DNA of 63,405 nt from Fibrobacterota bacterium (GTDB taxonomy: Bacteria; Fibrobacterota; Fibrobacteria; UBA11236): contig JAQBPN010000058.1 of the NCBI GenBank assembly GCA_028287505.1, positions 1-63,405 of the forward strand, written 5' to 3'. Under the pieces are notes generated by a model. That model was not told the DNA's origin, did not search any database, and saw only the letters and a program-made list of their open reading frames with translations. The position numbers and the translations under genes were made by a program. Position 1 is the stretch's first letter; every line of letters starts with the position of its first letter. Positions 16,467 through 23,942 of the stretch are shown piece by piece.

Positions 16467-19043
16467 TCAGGTCGGAACGATCTCCGGAAGCTCCCCGTCC
16501 GGATGCGCTTCCGCCAGGGGAAACACGAAGGTTTCCTGGGCGCGCACGCTCCTGAACAGATACGCCATCCAGCCCGCGCCGATGATTACCGACCAGGCCA
16601 GGGAGGCCGGCGAATCCGGAGAGGATCCATTTTCGGATGTCCCGGGGATCAACAGCAAGCCTGCGACATCCAGGATCTGCAAGACCACGGCCACCGAGTA
16701 CACGGCCAGGAAAGCTTTGGGAAAGGACGCCTGCCTGCGGAAGAAAAGCGGCCACATGGCGAACCCCAGGATGATGCTGACGATGATACCGGCCGTATCC
16801 GCCAGCAGCACGGGGGCCCACAGGGGATGGTACTGGCTGCTTCCCTTGATGGTAAGCGCGTTCCATTTGCCTTGATCCAGGAAGGCGAGCATCTGATAGC
16901 CGGCATACAGGTATTGGAAAGGCCGGATCAGCAGGCCCAGGCCCAGCAAGAGCAGCGCTCCTCCCAACGGCTGCGGTTCGAAAAGCAGGGAAGGCCGGGA
17001 CGGGATGCGCAGCCGGAGCAGGCGCCGCGCCGCCCAGCCTCCCGCGGCCATGCAGCCGATGGAGAAGAAGATCATCAGGTAATTCGGGTCGTCGAGGAAT
17101 CCCGGCTCGGGATAGATGGTGGCTCCCAGATTGTCGTTGATGATATTGATGTCGTCCAGGTAGCTCTTGAACCGCGAGACCGGAACGTGATCGGACAAGG
17201 CGGTATAACTGTACTCCATCCTGGTGAAACCTCCCCGCGAACTTTCATTCCAGGAAAAGTCGAAATCATCATGCTCAATCCTGCGGTTCTCGGTCGTAAG
17301 GCTGATGGGCTCGGGAGTCCGCAACGTGATTTCCTCGCGGACTTTCTTGGGATAGGCCAGCGCATAATCCGCGGTGCGTATTTTCCGGTTCGGCCGGGGC
17401 ACCAGGGCCGACACGTCCACGGGATACAGGCTGCACGCCGTCCGGCCCGTCCCCTCGGCCGGTTGGCAAAGGCTGTCCACCGCGTAGAATTCGGTGAGGG
17501 TGACGCGCTCCCCGGCGGAATCGTCCTGGAACTCCATGGGGCGATCGACGCGGATGCCGGGATAGTTGCCCGCATAGTAATCCCGGTAATTGTTCTGCAT
17601 TTCCTCCCGGTTGCGGTCGCGGAAATCGGCGCGGACGGCTTCCGCCTCCGCCCCGGTATAGACGCTGGTCACCACCAGGCTGGCGGTGCTGTCCCAGCGC
17701 GCCACCTTGAAGCTTTGGGTGATGTCCACATTGCCCTCGGATTCCGGACCCAGCTCGATGTCTTCGAAATCGAAATTTCCCCGGTCCACCACCAGGGCTT
17801 TTCCGAAGGCGATGTTCTGGATCTTGAAGGGATCCCCCTTCCGCCCCTGCAGGGTGGCGTCGAACCAGTAGGTCCTTCCTTCGAACGGCACTTTCGCGAT
17901 CACGTGGTTGAACGCCTTGGGGGAAGGCTGGTACTCGGCCACCTTGTCCCGCATGTCCGTGTTCACAAGCGCCGGGTAGGCTTCCATGCCCATATGCCTG
18001 AGCAGGGCGCACAGCAGAAACACCTTGTCCTTGCAATCCCCGAACCGGCGCGCGTAGACGACGGAGGGATCGGCGGGCTTGTGGGAGGATTCGCCGATTT
18101 CCAAACCCAGGTAGCGCACGCTGTCCTGAACCAGCCGCAGGGCCGCGCGCACCCTTTCCCTGGGCTCCAGGGTGTTGTGGATGTCGATCCATGCGGCCAG
18201 GGCCGGGGAAATGGGCGAAGCGAAGGGATACATCTCCACCGCCCAGTCCACCACGTCCTTCCACGTTTCGTATTCGCTCCACTGCACGCGCGGATAGACT
18301 TCCAGCCAGGAAGGCGCGTCGCTTTCATAAAGCAGCGGGGCCAGGCGGGTGCTGTCCCATACCCGCGCCCAATTTTTCCCGGAGGACTCCACGCGGCCCG
18401 AGGCGGCGCCGTTGATGCCGGCTATGAAAATCCGGGCCTCCGGCGGATGGACCAGCCGGAGATGCACCCGTTCCACGGGAAAGCCGAAGCGCAGATATCC
18501 GGATCCGGACGCCCTTCCCTTGAAGATGGGATTGTCGCCGCGAAGGGTGAAATCGTACGCCACGATATCGCCGACGCGGATGTCTTCCAGCGTGAAGAGC
18601 ATGGTCTTGCGGCCGTCCAGCATCCCCAGCATTTCCCAATCCTGTTCCCTGCGGAGAATGGCGGGCTGGATGTCCGGCAATATCTCGCGGGCCGCGCCTT
18701 TCCTCCAGACGGTGATATGGTGGAAATCCACGGTTTCGTAGGAGGGGGCGAAATCGACCGAGATGCGGCTGACGCTTTCCAGGCCCGCCTCGGAAACGAC
18801 TTTGCGGACGTAATGGAAGTAGTGGGAGTGGCCGGCGATATCCTCCTGGTTGTCCATCAGCAGCCAGTAGATGCCATACCCCCCTTGGCCCGCCTGGGGA
18901 ACCGCGTCAGGGGAGAACTCCGCCGGAACCGCGAAGGCGGGCCTGGGCTTGGGCACGTAGGCTTCCGGCAAAACCGGAAACCACAGCGCGGCCCAAAGCA
19001 GGCCCGGCAAGGGGAAAGGGAAACGGAAGGAACGCGCGGACAT
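16467..19043 (-). CDS. DUF3857 - transglutaminase-like - DUF2569 membrane protein
   Basis: 858 residues. Signal peptide about 1-28. Periplasmic DUF3857 region about 60-240 (FAPSYETVDFHHITVWRKG). Transglutaminase-like core about 290-400, with candidate catalytic triad Cys337 (RRFGDCKDKVFLL), His380 (KAFNHVIAKV) and Asp395 (YWFDATLQG). Beta-rich domain about 400-640. The C-terminal part has about five membrane helices resembling DUF2569 (PLGGALLLLGLGLLIRPFQ). The intact triad suggests an active peptidase- or amidase-type enzyme at the cell envelope, although substrates of this family are largely unknown. Start ATG at 19043 with weak TCCGGA. It is separated by 55 bases from the LarA-like gene upstream, so may be cotranscribed. 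Confidence 0.88.
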   Translation of the reverse strand: MSARSFRFPFPLPGLLWAALWFPVLPEAYVPKPRPAFAVPAEFSPDAVPQAGQGGYGIYWLLMDNQEDIAGHSHYFHYVRKVVSEAGLESVSRISVDFAPSYETVDFHHITVWRKGAAREILPDIQPAILRREQDWEMLGMLDGRKTMLFTLEDIRVGDIVAYDFTLRGDNPIFKGRASGSGYLRFGFPVERVHLRLVHPPEARIFIAGINGAASGRVESSGKNWARVWDSTRLAPLLYESDAPSWLEVYPRVQWSEYETWKDVVDWAVEMYPFASPISPALAAWIDIHNTLEPRERVRAALRLVQDSVRYLGLEIGESSHKPADPSVVYARRFGDCKDKVFLLCALLRHMGMEAYPALVNTDMRDKVAEYQPSPKAFNHVIAKVPFEGRTYWFDATLQGRKGDPFKIQNIAFGKALVVDRGNFDFEDIELGPESEGNVDITQSFKVARWDSTASLVVTSVYTGAEAEAVRADFRDRNREEMQNNYRDYYAGNYPGIRVDRPMEFQDDSAGERVTLTEFYAVDSLCQPAEGTGRTACSLYPVDVSALVPRPNRKIRTADYALAYPKKVREEITLRTPEPISLTTENRRIEHDDFDFSWNESSRGGFTRMEYSYTALSDHVPVSRFKSYLDDINIINDNLGATIYPEPGFLDDPNYLMIFFSIGCMAAGGWAARRLLRLRIPSRPSLLFEPQPLGGALLLLGLGLLIRPFQYLYAGYQMLAFLDQGKWNALTIKGSSQYHPLWAPVLLADTAGIIVSIILGFAMWPLFFRRQASFPKAFLAVYSVAVVLQILDVAGLLLIPGTSENGSSPDSPASLAWSVIIGAGWMAYLFRSVRAQETFVFPLAEAHPDGELPEIVPT

Positions 19044-19098
19044 TCCGGATAAAAGTGCTAAAAGATCGGAAGGGTGGCAAAACCCGGCGCGGGGCCTT

Positions 19099-20388
19099 TC
19101 AGAGGGTTCCGAATGCCCCGGGTCCGGAATCCTCCAGGTAACCGGGAAGTTTCCTGGCCGCTTCGATCAGGTTTTCCGAGACCAGGAACTCCTGGAGATC
19201 CAAGGTGCTCCGGATGCCCACCACGCGGGCCCCGGCTTTCTTTTCCGGCCGTTCGCGGTATACGTGATCGATGGCCGCCGCCAGGGCTTCGGTTTCGTCG
19301 GCCAGGACCAGGGGCACGCGGCCCCGTTCCAGGAATCCGCTGGCCAGCACGTTCTTGGCGGTGAGCCGGAAATCCACCTTGTCGGCCAGGCGGCGGGTGG
19401 CGAAATCGGCGAGCCCCATCCCCAGCGCGTTTCCATGGGTGGCCTCGGTCAGGTCGCAGACCACGATGGCTTTGACGCGCGGCGACTCCGGTTCCGGCTT
19501 TCCCGGTATGCGCAGGCGCCCGATGACGTTGGTATCCATGCCCGTGCCGCTGATGTCCTTGCCCATGCATTCCACCACCAGCACGTCCAGATCCGCGAAG
19601 GGCAGGCCCGGGGCCAGGCTGCGGGCCAGCTTCAGCAATTCCCCCTCGCCCGCTTCCAGCTCCGCCGCCGACAATCCCTTGAGGGCGACGGGGCGATGGG
19701 TGCCGTCCTCGACCACGCCGAAGCCCGCCAGGAACGGGACCTTGGCCAGCAGCAGGCGCGCCACTTCCGGCATATCGTCCCGCAGGCCGTCCGGTCCGCG
19801 GCTGTGCAGGAGCGTAGCCGCTTTTTCCTTGCCCATGCCGATGGCGAGCATCTTGTGCAGGCCGCTTTCCAAAGGACCATGGAAACTGGTGTGCATCTTG
19901 ACGCGGTTGATCAGGATCACGCCGTCCGCGCCCGCGGCGATGGCGTCGAAATGGGCGGCCACGCCGGTGGCGGTCCGGCCCAGCTCCACCGTGTCCATGG
20001 TGGCTTCCAAGGGGCAGCCCATGGCCGCTTCCGTGATGCCCAGCGAGGCCAGCACTTCCAATTGGCCTTCCGGAGTGGCGCCGCCGTGGCTGCCCATGGC
20101 GGGGACGATGAAAGGCGAAGCGCCGGCCGCCTTCACCCGGTCCACCACGCGCCGGACCATGGGTTGCAAATCCGTGATGCCGCGGCTGCCCACCCCGATG
20201 GCGATTCGGCCGCTTCGGCCGACCTGGCCGCCGCGCTTGCCTGCGGCCGCGGAAGCATTTCCGGCGAGGATGGCGTCCAAGCCCAGGCGATCCCACTCCG
20301 CATCGATGGCGGTTGCGACGGCGATGGGCGGCATGCCTTGCAGGCTGCGCTTCACCCGATGGAACAGGGGCAATCCGTTGGTATCCAT
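19099..20388 (-). CDS. LarA-like (DUF2088 / lactate racemase-domain) protein
   Basis: 429 residues, cytoplasmic. Landmarks of the LarA/DUF2088 fold: IAIGVGSRGITDLQ, the loop VPAMGSHGGATPEGQ, and NRVKMHTSFHGPLESGLHKM followed by IGMGKEKAATLLH. Lactate racemase needs the nickel-pincer cofactor made by LarB, LarC and LarE, none of which are in the window, and many relatives act on other 2-hydroxy acids. The specific reaction is therefore unknown. Start ATG at 20388 lies beside the divergent promoter of the barrel gene at 20451; no strong ribosome-binding site was seen. Confidence 0.82.
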   Translation of the reverse strand: MDTNGLPLFHRVKRSLQGMPPIAVATAIDAEWDRLGLDAILAGNASAAAGKRGGQVGRSGRIAIGVGSRGITDLQPMVRRVVDRVKAAGASPFIVPAMGSHGGATPEGQLEVLASLGITEAAMGCPLEATMDTVELGRTATGVAAHFDAIAAGADGVILINRVKMHTSFHGPLESGLHKMLAIGMGKEKAATLLHSRGPDGLRDDMPEVARLLLAKVPFLAGFGVVEDGTHRPVALKGLSAAELEAGEGELLKLARSLAPGLPFADLDVLVVECMGKDISGTGMDTNVIGRLRIPGKPEPESPRVKAIVVCDLTEATHGNALGMGLADFATRRLADKVDFRLTAKNVLASGFLERGRVPLVLADETEALAAAIDHVYRERPEKKAGARVVGIRSTLDLQEFLVSENLIEAARKLPGYLEDSGPGAFGTL

Positions 20389-20450
20389 GGCGGCCTTTGG
20401 TTATCCCAAATATATCTATTGCTAACTTTCCCCCGGTAAAGGAAGCCCAC

Positions 20451-21056
20451 ATGTCCAACACCGTCTTTCGCCTGTTCGCCCTGCTCTTCGTTACCGCCGC
20501 TTTCGCCCAAACCGCCCGGGCCGCGGATCCCGCTTATCTGGATCCGTCCCGCTTCGCCGCGAACCTGAAATACACGGGCCTCTCCTACCATCCCGGCGGC
20601 GGGGAAAACGAGGAACATTACAAGCGGTCCCTGGACGACAAGGATTTCTGGGTGGTGCTGGTGGGACTGCAAGCCGACGGAGATTACAAGTTGAACCGGT
20701 TTCTCTACCTGCGCGCCTCCACTTCCTTATACAGGGATTGCTCGGATCTTTGGGCGGGCTTCTATCATTTCGGTTTCCGCGCCAACTGGGACGCCACCGA
20801 CAGGCTCTCCTTGCGCGTGGGCATCGGACCCACCTACCTGTGGCGCCAGAACTGGTACGGAAAGGTCAAGGGGTATAAGAAGGACAGCTTCTTCGGCGAT
20901 GCCAAGGGCGGGGACTTCCAGACGGCATTCATCTGGTATGGCGGAGACGTGGACGTGGAATGGAAAGCCTGGGACAAGGTGTCCCTGGTCTACGGCGTCA
21001 TACCCGGCTACCCGGAAGTGATCCAGAACAGCATCGGCGCCCGCTACAATTTCTGA
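20451..21056 (+). CDS. Predicted outer-membrane beta-barrel protein
   Basis: 201 residues with a clear signal peptide (MSNTVFRLFALLFVTAAFAQ, cleavage after ARA). The mature part has alternating hydrophobic and polar strands, many aromatic residues and the closing strand SIGARYNF, ending in Phe as typical for Bam-dependent barrels. Start ATG at 20451 with AAGGAAG upstream. It is divergent from the LarA-like gene and converges with the MORN-like gene with only 3 bases between the stops. An 8-strand barrel size is plausible; function unknown. Confidence 0.78.
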   Translation: MSNTVFRLFALLFVTAAFAQTARAADPAYLDPSRFAANLKYTGLSYHPGGGENEEHYKRSLDDKDFWVVLVGLQADGDYKLNRFLYLRASTSLYRDCSDLWAGFYHFGFRANWDATDRLSLRVGIGPTYLWRQNWYGKVKGYKKDSFFGDAKGGDFQTAFIWYGGDVDVEWKAWDKVSLVYGVIPGYPEVIQNSIGARYNF

Positions 21057-21059
21057 ACT

Positions 21060-21629
21060 TCACTCCTGGTCGAGGAAGTCCTTGACGATATCCCATTGGC
21101 GGGTCTTTTCCACCTTCTCCCCGGCGGGGATGTCCGCGGGAAGCACGGGGGCGTCCAACAGGCCGCAATCCCCGGATTGGCAGTTGCCGTCCTTGAACTG
21201 GGCCTCTTTCGGCGTGGCGGCATCGGCCCTGTCCCAGACCTGCACCGCTCCGTTCAGCTTATCGTCCTTGTAGGACGTGACCATCCAAGGTTCGCCGTCC
21301 TTGTAGGAGAGCCGCCAGGTGTTGGTCTTCTTGCCCGCGTCATAGCTCTTCTGCCATTTCACCGCGCCGTTTTCATACCAGGCCTGGGCGGAACCGTCCC
21401 GCTTGCCGTCCTTCCAGATCACGCTCTCGCTGGTGGAACCGCTCCAGAAGAATTTCTTGTGCACTCCCTGGGCCACGCTGTCCCCGTTGGGCCTGCGGTA
21501 GAACGTCCAATCCTCCTTCACGCTTTTTCCGTTGGGATAGGTGACGGAGCGACGTTCCAGTTTCACGTCATCGCTGCATCCAATCAGATACGCCGCGATG
21601 GGGAAGGCAATGATGCGAAGAACCCTCAT
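21060..21629 (-). CDS. MORN/YwqK-like repeat lipoprotein
   Basis: 189 residues, lipobox YLIGC (Cys18). It has repeats of the type W-x-x-G-x-x-[DN]-G-x-[AV]-x-x-[WY], for example VIWKDGKRDGSAQAWYENGAVKWQKSYDAGKK and the following SYKDGEPW and SYKDDKLNGAVQVW. These match the YwqK/MORN-variant family, short beta-hairpin repeats seen in secreted and surface proteins. Start ATG at 21629 with AAAGGAG upstream. It lies 56 bases after the alpha/beta-hydrolase lipoprotein gene on the same strand, so a three-gene operon with the two genes upstream is likely. Role unknown. Confidence 0.78.
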   Translation of the reverse strand: MRVLRIIAFPIAAYLIGCSDDVKLERRSVTYPNGKSVKEDWTFYRRPNGDSVAQGVHKKFFWSGSTSESVIWKDGKRDGSAQAWYENGAVKWQKSYDAGKKTNTWRLSYKDGEPWMVTSYKDDKLNGAVQVWDRADAATPKEAQFKDGNCQSGDCGLLDAPVLPADIPAGEKVEKTRQWDIVKDFLDQE

Positions 21630-21685
21630 TTGGACTCCTTTAGGTGGGGAATGGATAAGTAGACTCGCTGCATCCTCGACCCCTG

Positions 21686-22678
21686 TCAGGGTTTGGCCAG
21701 GCTTTTGTCGATCATTTCTTTGAAAACCCGGAGTTGGAGCGCGCTGTCCGCCGCCGAAGGCTCTGGATCACGGCCCTTGAGACGCGTCACCACATGCAGA
21801 CGCGAGTCCAGCATTTCCGCTTCGATATGGCTCCCATCGGATTTCCGCATGCCCTTGTAGATGAGCAGGGCGCCGACGGGATCCGCGCTCTGGTCGTGCA
21901 AGGATTTGTACACCTTGGCGTTGGTGTTCTTGGGCAATTCGAATCCCGATTCCAACTGGTTCTTGACCCGGTTAACCAAGGTATACAGTTCCTTCAAATC
22001 CTCCTGGGGCCGGTTCACGTACCAATGACGGTTCTCCTCATCCGAGCCCGGATTGGGGCTGTTGCCCAGGATGGGGCCGACCAGATCGACCAGGGACAGC
22101 AGCTTTTCGGAAGGCACCACGATGGGATCGATCAGGAAGAACCATTTCGGGGCCGGCCCGGTGGCGAGCTGTCCGTCGGCGATGTATTGCATCAGCAAGG
22201 CGCAACCGGTGGAGGCGCAGGCGAAGCTGATGTTCTGGTAGCCTTGTTTCACCAGGGTGTCGTATTCGGTCAGGATGGGTTTCCCCCAATCCTTCCAGCT
22301 GCTGGATTGGAATGCATCCAGGTTGGTGCCGTGGCCGCCCAATAGAACCAGGGAAATCAGGGAGCGGCCGTGGCCGTTGACGGTGTCTTCCGCGAAGCCT
22401 TTGAACTCTTCCCATTCGTACGTGCTGGCTGTAAACCCGTGGACGGCGATGATGACATGCTTGGCGGCCTTGTCCGAATCGCTCGGGGTGGGAAAACGAT
22501 GTGAAACTAGGCATGTGGAGTCGAGAGGATTGCTGCAGGGATCCGGATTCAGGCCGCTGTCCAGCCAGAATCCCTTCTGGCACTCCAGGTCGCAATCGGC
22601 TTTGTTGATTTGGCAGGCGCCCAGGGTCAGAAGGGCAAGTCCCGCTCCCGCCCAAGCGATTTTCCCGAACCGCTTCAT
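21686..22678 (-). CDS. Alpha/beta-hydrolase-fold lipoprotein
   Basis: 330 residues, lipobox TLGAC (Cys22). Alpha/beta-hydrolase features: HVIIAVHGFTAS (oxyanion loop HGF at 80-82), LVLLGGHGTN, a nucleophile elbow SFACASTGCALL (Ser156) in which the first Gly of G-x-S-x-G is Cys, WFFLIDPIVVPS (possible acid Asp) and RLHVVTRL (possible His). Likely a membrane-anchored esterase or lipase-like enzyme. Start: the ATG at 22678 overlaps the upstream stop as ATGA, and GGGTGAT precedes it; an upstream ATG at 22690 is less likely. It is the second gene of an operon led by the barrel protein. Confidence 0.82.
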   Translation of the reverse strand: MKRFGKIAWAGAGLALLTLGACQINKADCDLECQKGFWLDSGLNPDPCSNPLDSTCLVSHRFPTPSDSDKAAKHVIIAVHGFTASTYEWEEFKGFAEDTVNGHGRSLISLVLLGGHGTNLDAFQSSSWKDWGKPILTEYDTLVKQGYQNISFACASTGCALLMQYIADGQLATGPAPKWFFLIDPIVVPSEKLLSLVDLVGPILGNSPNPGSDEENRHWYVNRPQEDLKELYTLVNRVKNQLESGFELPKNTNAKVYKSLHDQSADPVGALLIYKGMRKSDGSHIEAEMLDSRLHVVTRLKGRDPEPSAADSALQLRVFKEMIDKSLAKP

Positions 22679-23205
22679 AGCATCACCCATATTCCCAGGC
22701 CGAACACGCCGGGATAGACCATGGAAGATTCCGGCGTGATGAAATTGTACCCGAAATGGTAATAAAGGCCGTATTCACCCTGGCCGAGGTTGAGGGCGAA
22801 CCCCGCCTGGGCCGCGGCAATCCAGCTATCGTTGTCCAGGTCCTTGAAAATCTCGCTTTCCACATCGAAGCGGGTGTACCCCAGATCCACCTGTACGATG
22901 GGATCGAAAAACCTATTCCGCCGGAAATGCCAGGCCGGAGAGAAGAGGAAGTAATCCTGTTTGAGGATATTTTCGCGGAAAACCTGCTCCAGGCGGCTGG
23001 TGAGGTAGGCGACTTTCAACTGGAGACGATGGGACCCCAGATTGTAGTTGGAGTAACCGATTTCCGGACCTTCGAACCAATCGTTACCGGGTTCGAAATC
23101 GTAAAAGCCCTGGGTGCGCAGCCCGACGCTCCAAAGTCCTTCGCCGGCTCCGGCCAAAGAGGACAATCCCGCGATGAGGAGCCAGATAGAGCTCCACTTT
23201 CCCAA
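22675..23205 (-). CDS. Predicted outer-membrane beta-barrel protein (TTG start)
   Basis: 176 residues, signal peptide MGKWSSIWLLIAGLSSLAGA. Alternating strands with many aromatics (WSVGLRTQGFYDFEPG, LYYHFGYNFIT) and the closing strand VFGLGIWVML indicate a small barrel. Start codon is TTG at 23205 after AAAAGGG. Its stop overlaps the ATG of the alpha/beta-hydrolase gene (ATGA), so the two are translationally coupled. That suggests the barrel and the lipoprotein enzyme act together, perhaps as enzyme plus outer-membrane channel or anchor (inference). Confidence 0.72.
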   Translation of the reverse strand: MGKWSSIWLLIAGLSSLAGAGEGLWSVGLRTQGFYDFEPGNDWFEGPEIGYSNYNLGSHRLQLKVAYLTSRLEQVFRENILKQDYFLFSPAWHFRRNRFFDPIVQVDLGYTRFDVESEIFKDLDNDSWIAAAQAGFALNLGQGEYGLYYHFGYNFITPESSMVYPGVFGLGIWVML

Positions 23206-23280
23206 TAACCCTTTTCCCAGGCTGCCCTCGCTTTATTACTTTTGCGTCGGAACCGACCTTTGGAAAGCTAGCAATCGAAT

Positions 23281-23601
23281 ATGACCTTTAAAATGGAAGA
23301 GCGGCTGTGGATCACGGCCCAGTACCTGGCCCGGGAATCCGGCATGGAGTATTCGGTCCCCTGCGCCACCGTGGTGCGGGACCTGGTCCGGGCCGGCACC
23401 CACAATATGGTACGGGAAAAGCGCACTTCCGAACATGACTTCGAGGAAGCCGATGCGAACCTTTCGCGCCTGGTGACCAAGATGGTGGCGGAAGCGAAGA
23501 TCTTCCCCAATCTGCGCGCCTCCCTGCCCGGTCCCGTTCTGATCCGGGAAGCCGCATTCGTCAAGGCCAAGGAGATTTGTCCTCTCTGGCCCTTCTGCTG
23601 A
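23281..23601 (+). CDS. Small hypothetical protein (106 aa)
   Basis: Soluble, helix-rich and charged (EERLWITAQYLARESGMEYS; TSEHDFEEADANLSRLVTKM), with no signal peptide. ATG at 23281 has no clear ribosome-binding site; ATG at 23293 is an alternative. The 3' end carries GATTTGTCCTC (23574-23585 region), a one-sided match to the operator-like motif near 1-2.7 kb. A short inverted repeat GTCGG-AA-CCGAC (23246-23257) lies upstream. Not recognised; could be a small regulator. Confidence 0.5.
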   Translation: MTFKMEERLWITAQYLARESGMEYSVPCATVVRDLVRAGTHNMVREKRTSEHDFEEADANLSRLVTKMVAEAKIFPNLRASLPGPVLIREAAFVKAKEICPLWPFC

Positions 23602-23942
23602 TCCAGACCGCGCCGCCTCCTTCCGCTTAAACCGACTTATCCGCTTTTCCTCCCTTGCTCACACTTTGGAGCGGGGATTTTCCACGTCCCGGCGTATCCG
23701 GTTACCCCTGTTTCCGACAGTGACGTCTAAAGCGGACAAAACGCGGCGGCCCACCCAATCCGGACATTCATCCGGAAGCGGGCCGACGGGGAAGAGGGCG
23801 AGAGATGGAACCTTTTTTTTTCCGGAAACGCGTGACCGCGGTCACGGACGGCGGCGTTCGAAAAAGTGATTTTGATCTCTCGACGATGGTGATGGAAGCC
23901 ACGGCACCCAAGCGGGCCGACGGCGCGGAAGGGGAAACGAAC
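23602..23942 (+). other. 341-base region upstream of the sugar-transferase fusion
   Basis: No gene is supported here if the fusion gene starts at 23943. The segment holds a run of nine T (about 23812-23821), a perfect 16-bp palindrome (23831-23846) and an in-frame ATG at 23805 preceded by GAGGG. Use of that ATG would add 46 residues unlike any domain. Most likely this is promoter and 5' leader. Confidence 0.5.
23831..23846. promoter_or_regulatory. Perfect 16-bp palindrome CGTGACCGCGGTCACG
   Basis: Fully self-complementary, about 105 bases upstream of the preferred start at 23943. Size and symmetry suit a dimeric regulator. If the upstream ATG at 23805 were the true start it would be inside the coding sequence. 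Confidence 0.45.

Noticed and set aside
15936-19052. A 1038-codon open frame on the plus strand
   Set aside because: Exactly antisense to the membrane protein and the DUF3857-transglutaminase gene, whose motifs and starts are convincing.
23805-23942. Coding extension of the sugar-transferase fusion
   Set aside because: Possible because GAGGG precedes the ATG, but the extra 46 residues have no domain, include a palindrome and T-run, and displace the membrane helix from its usual place. Kept only as an alternative start.
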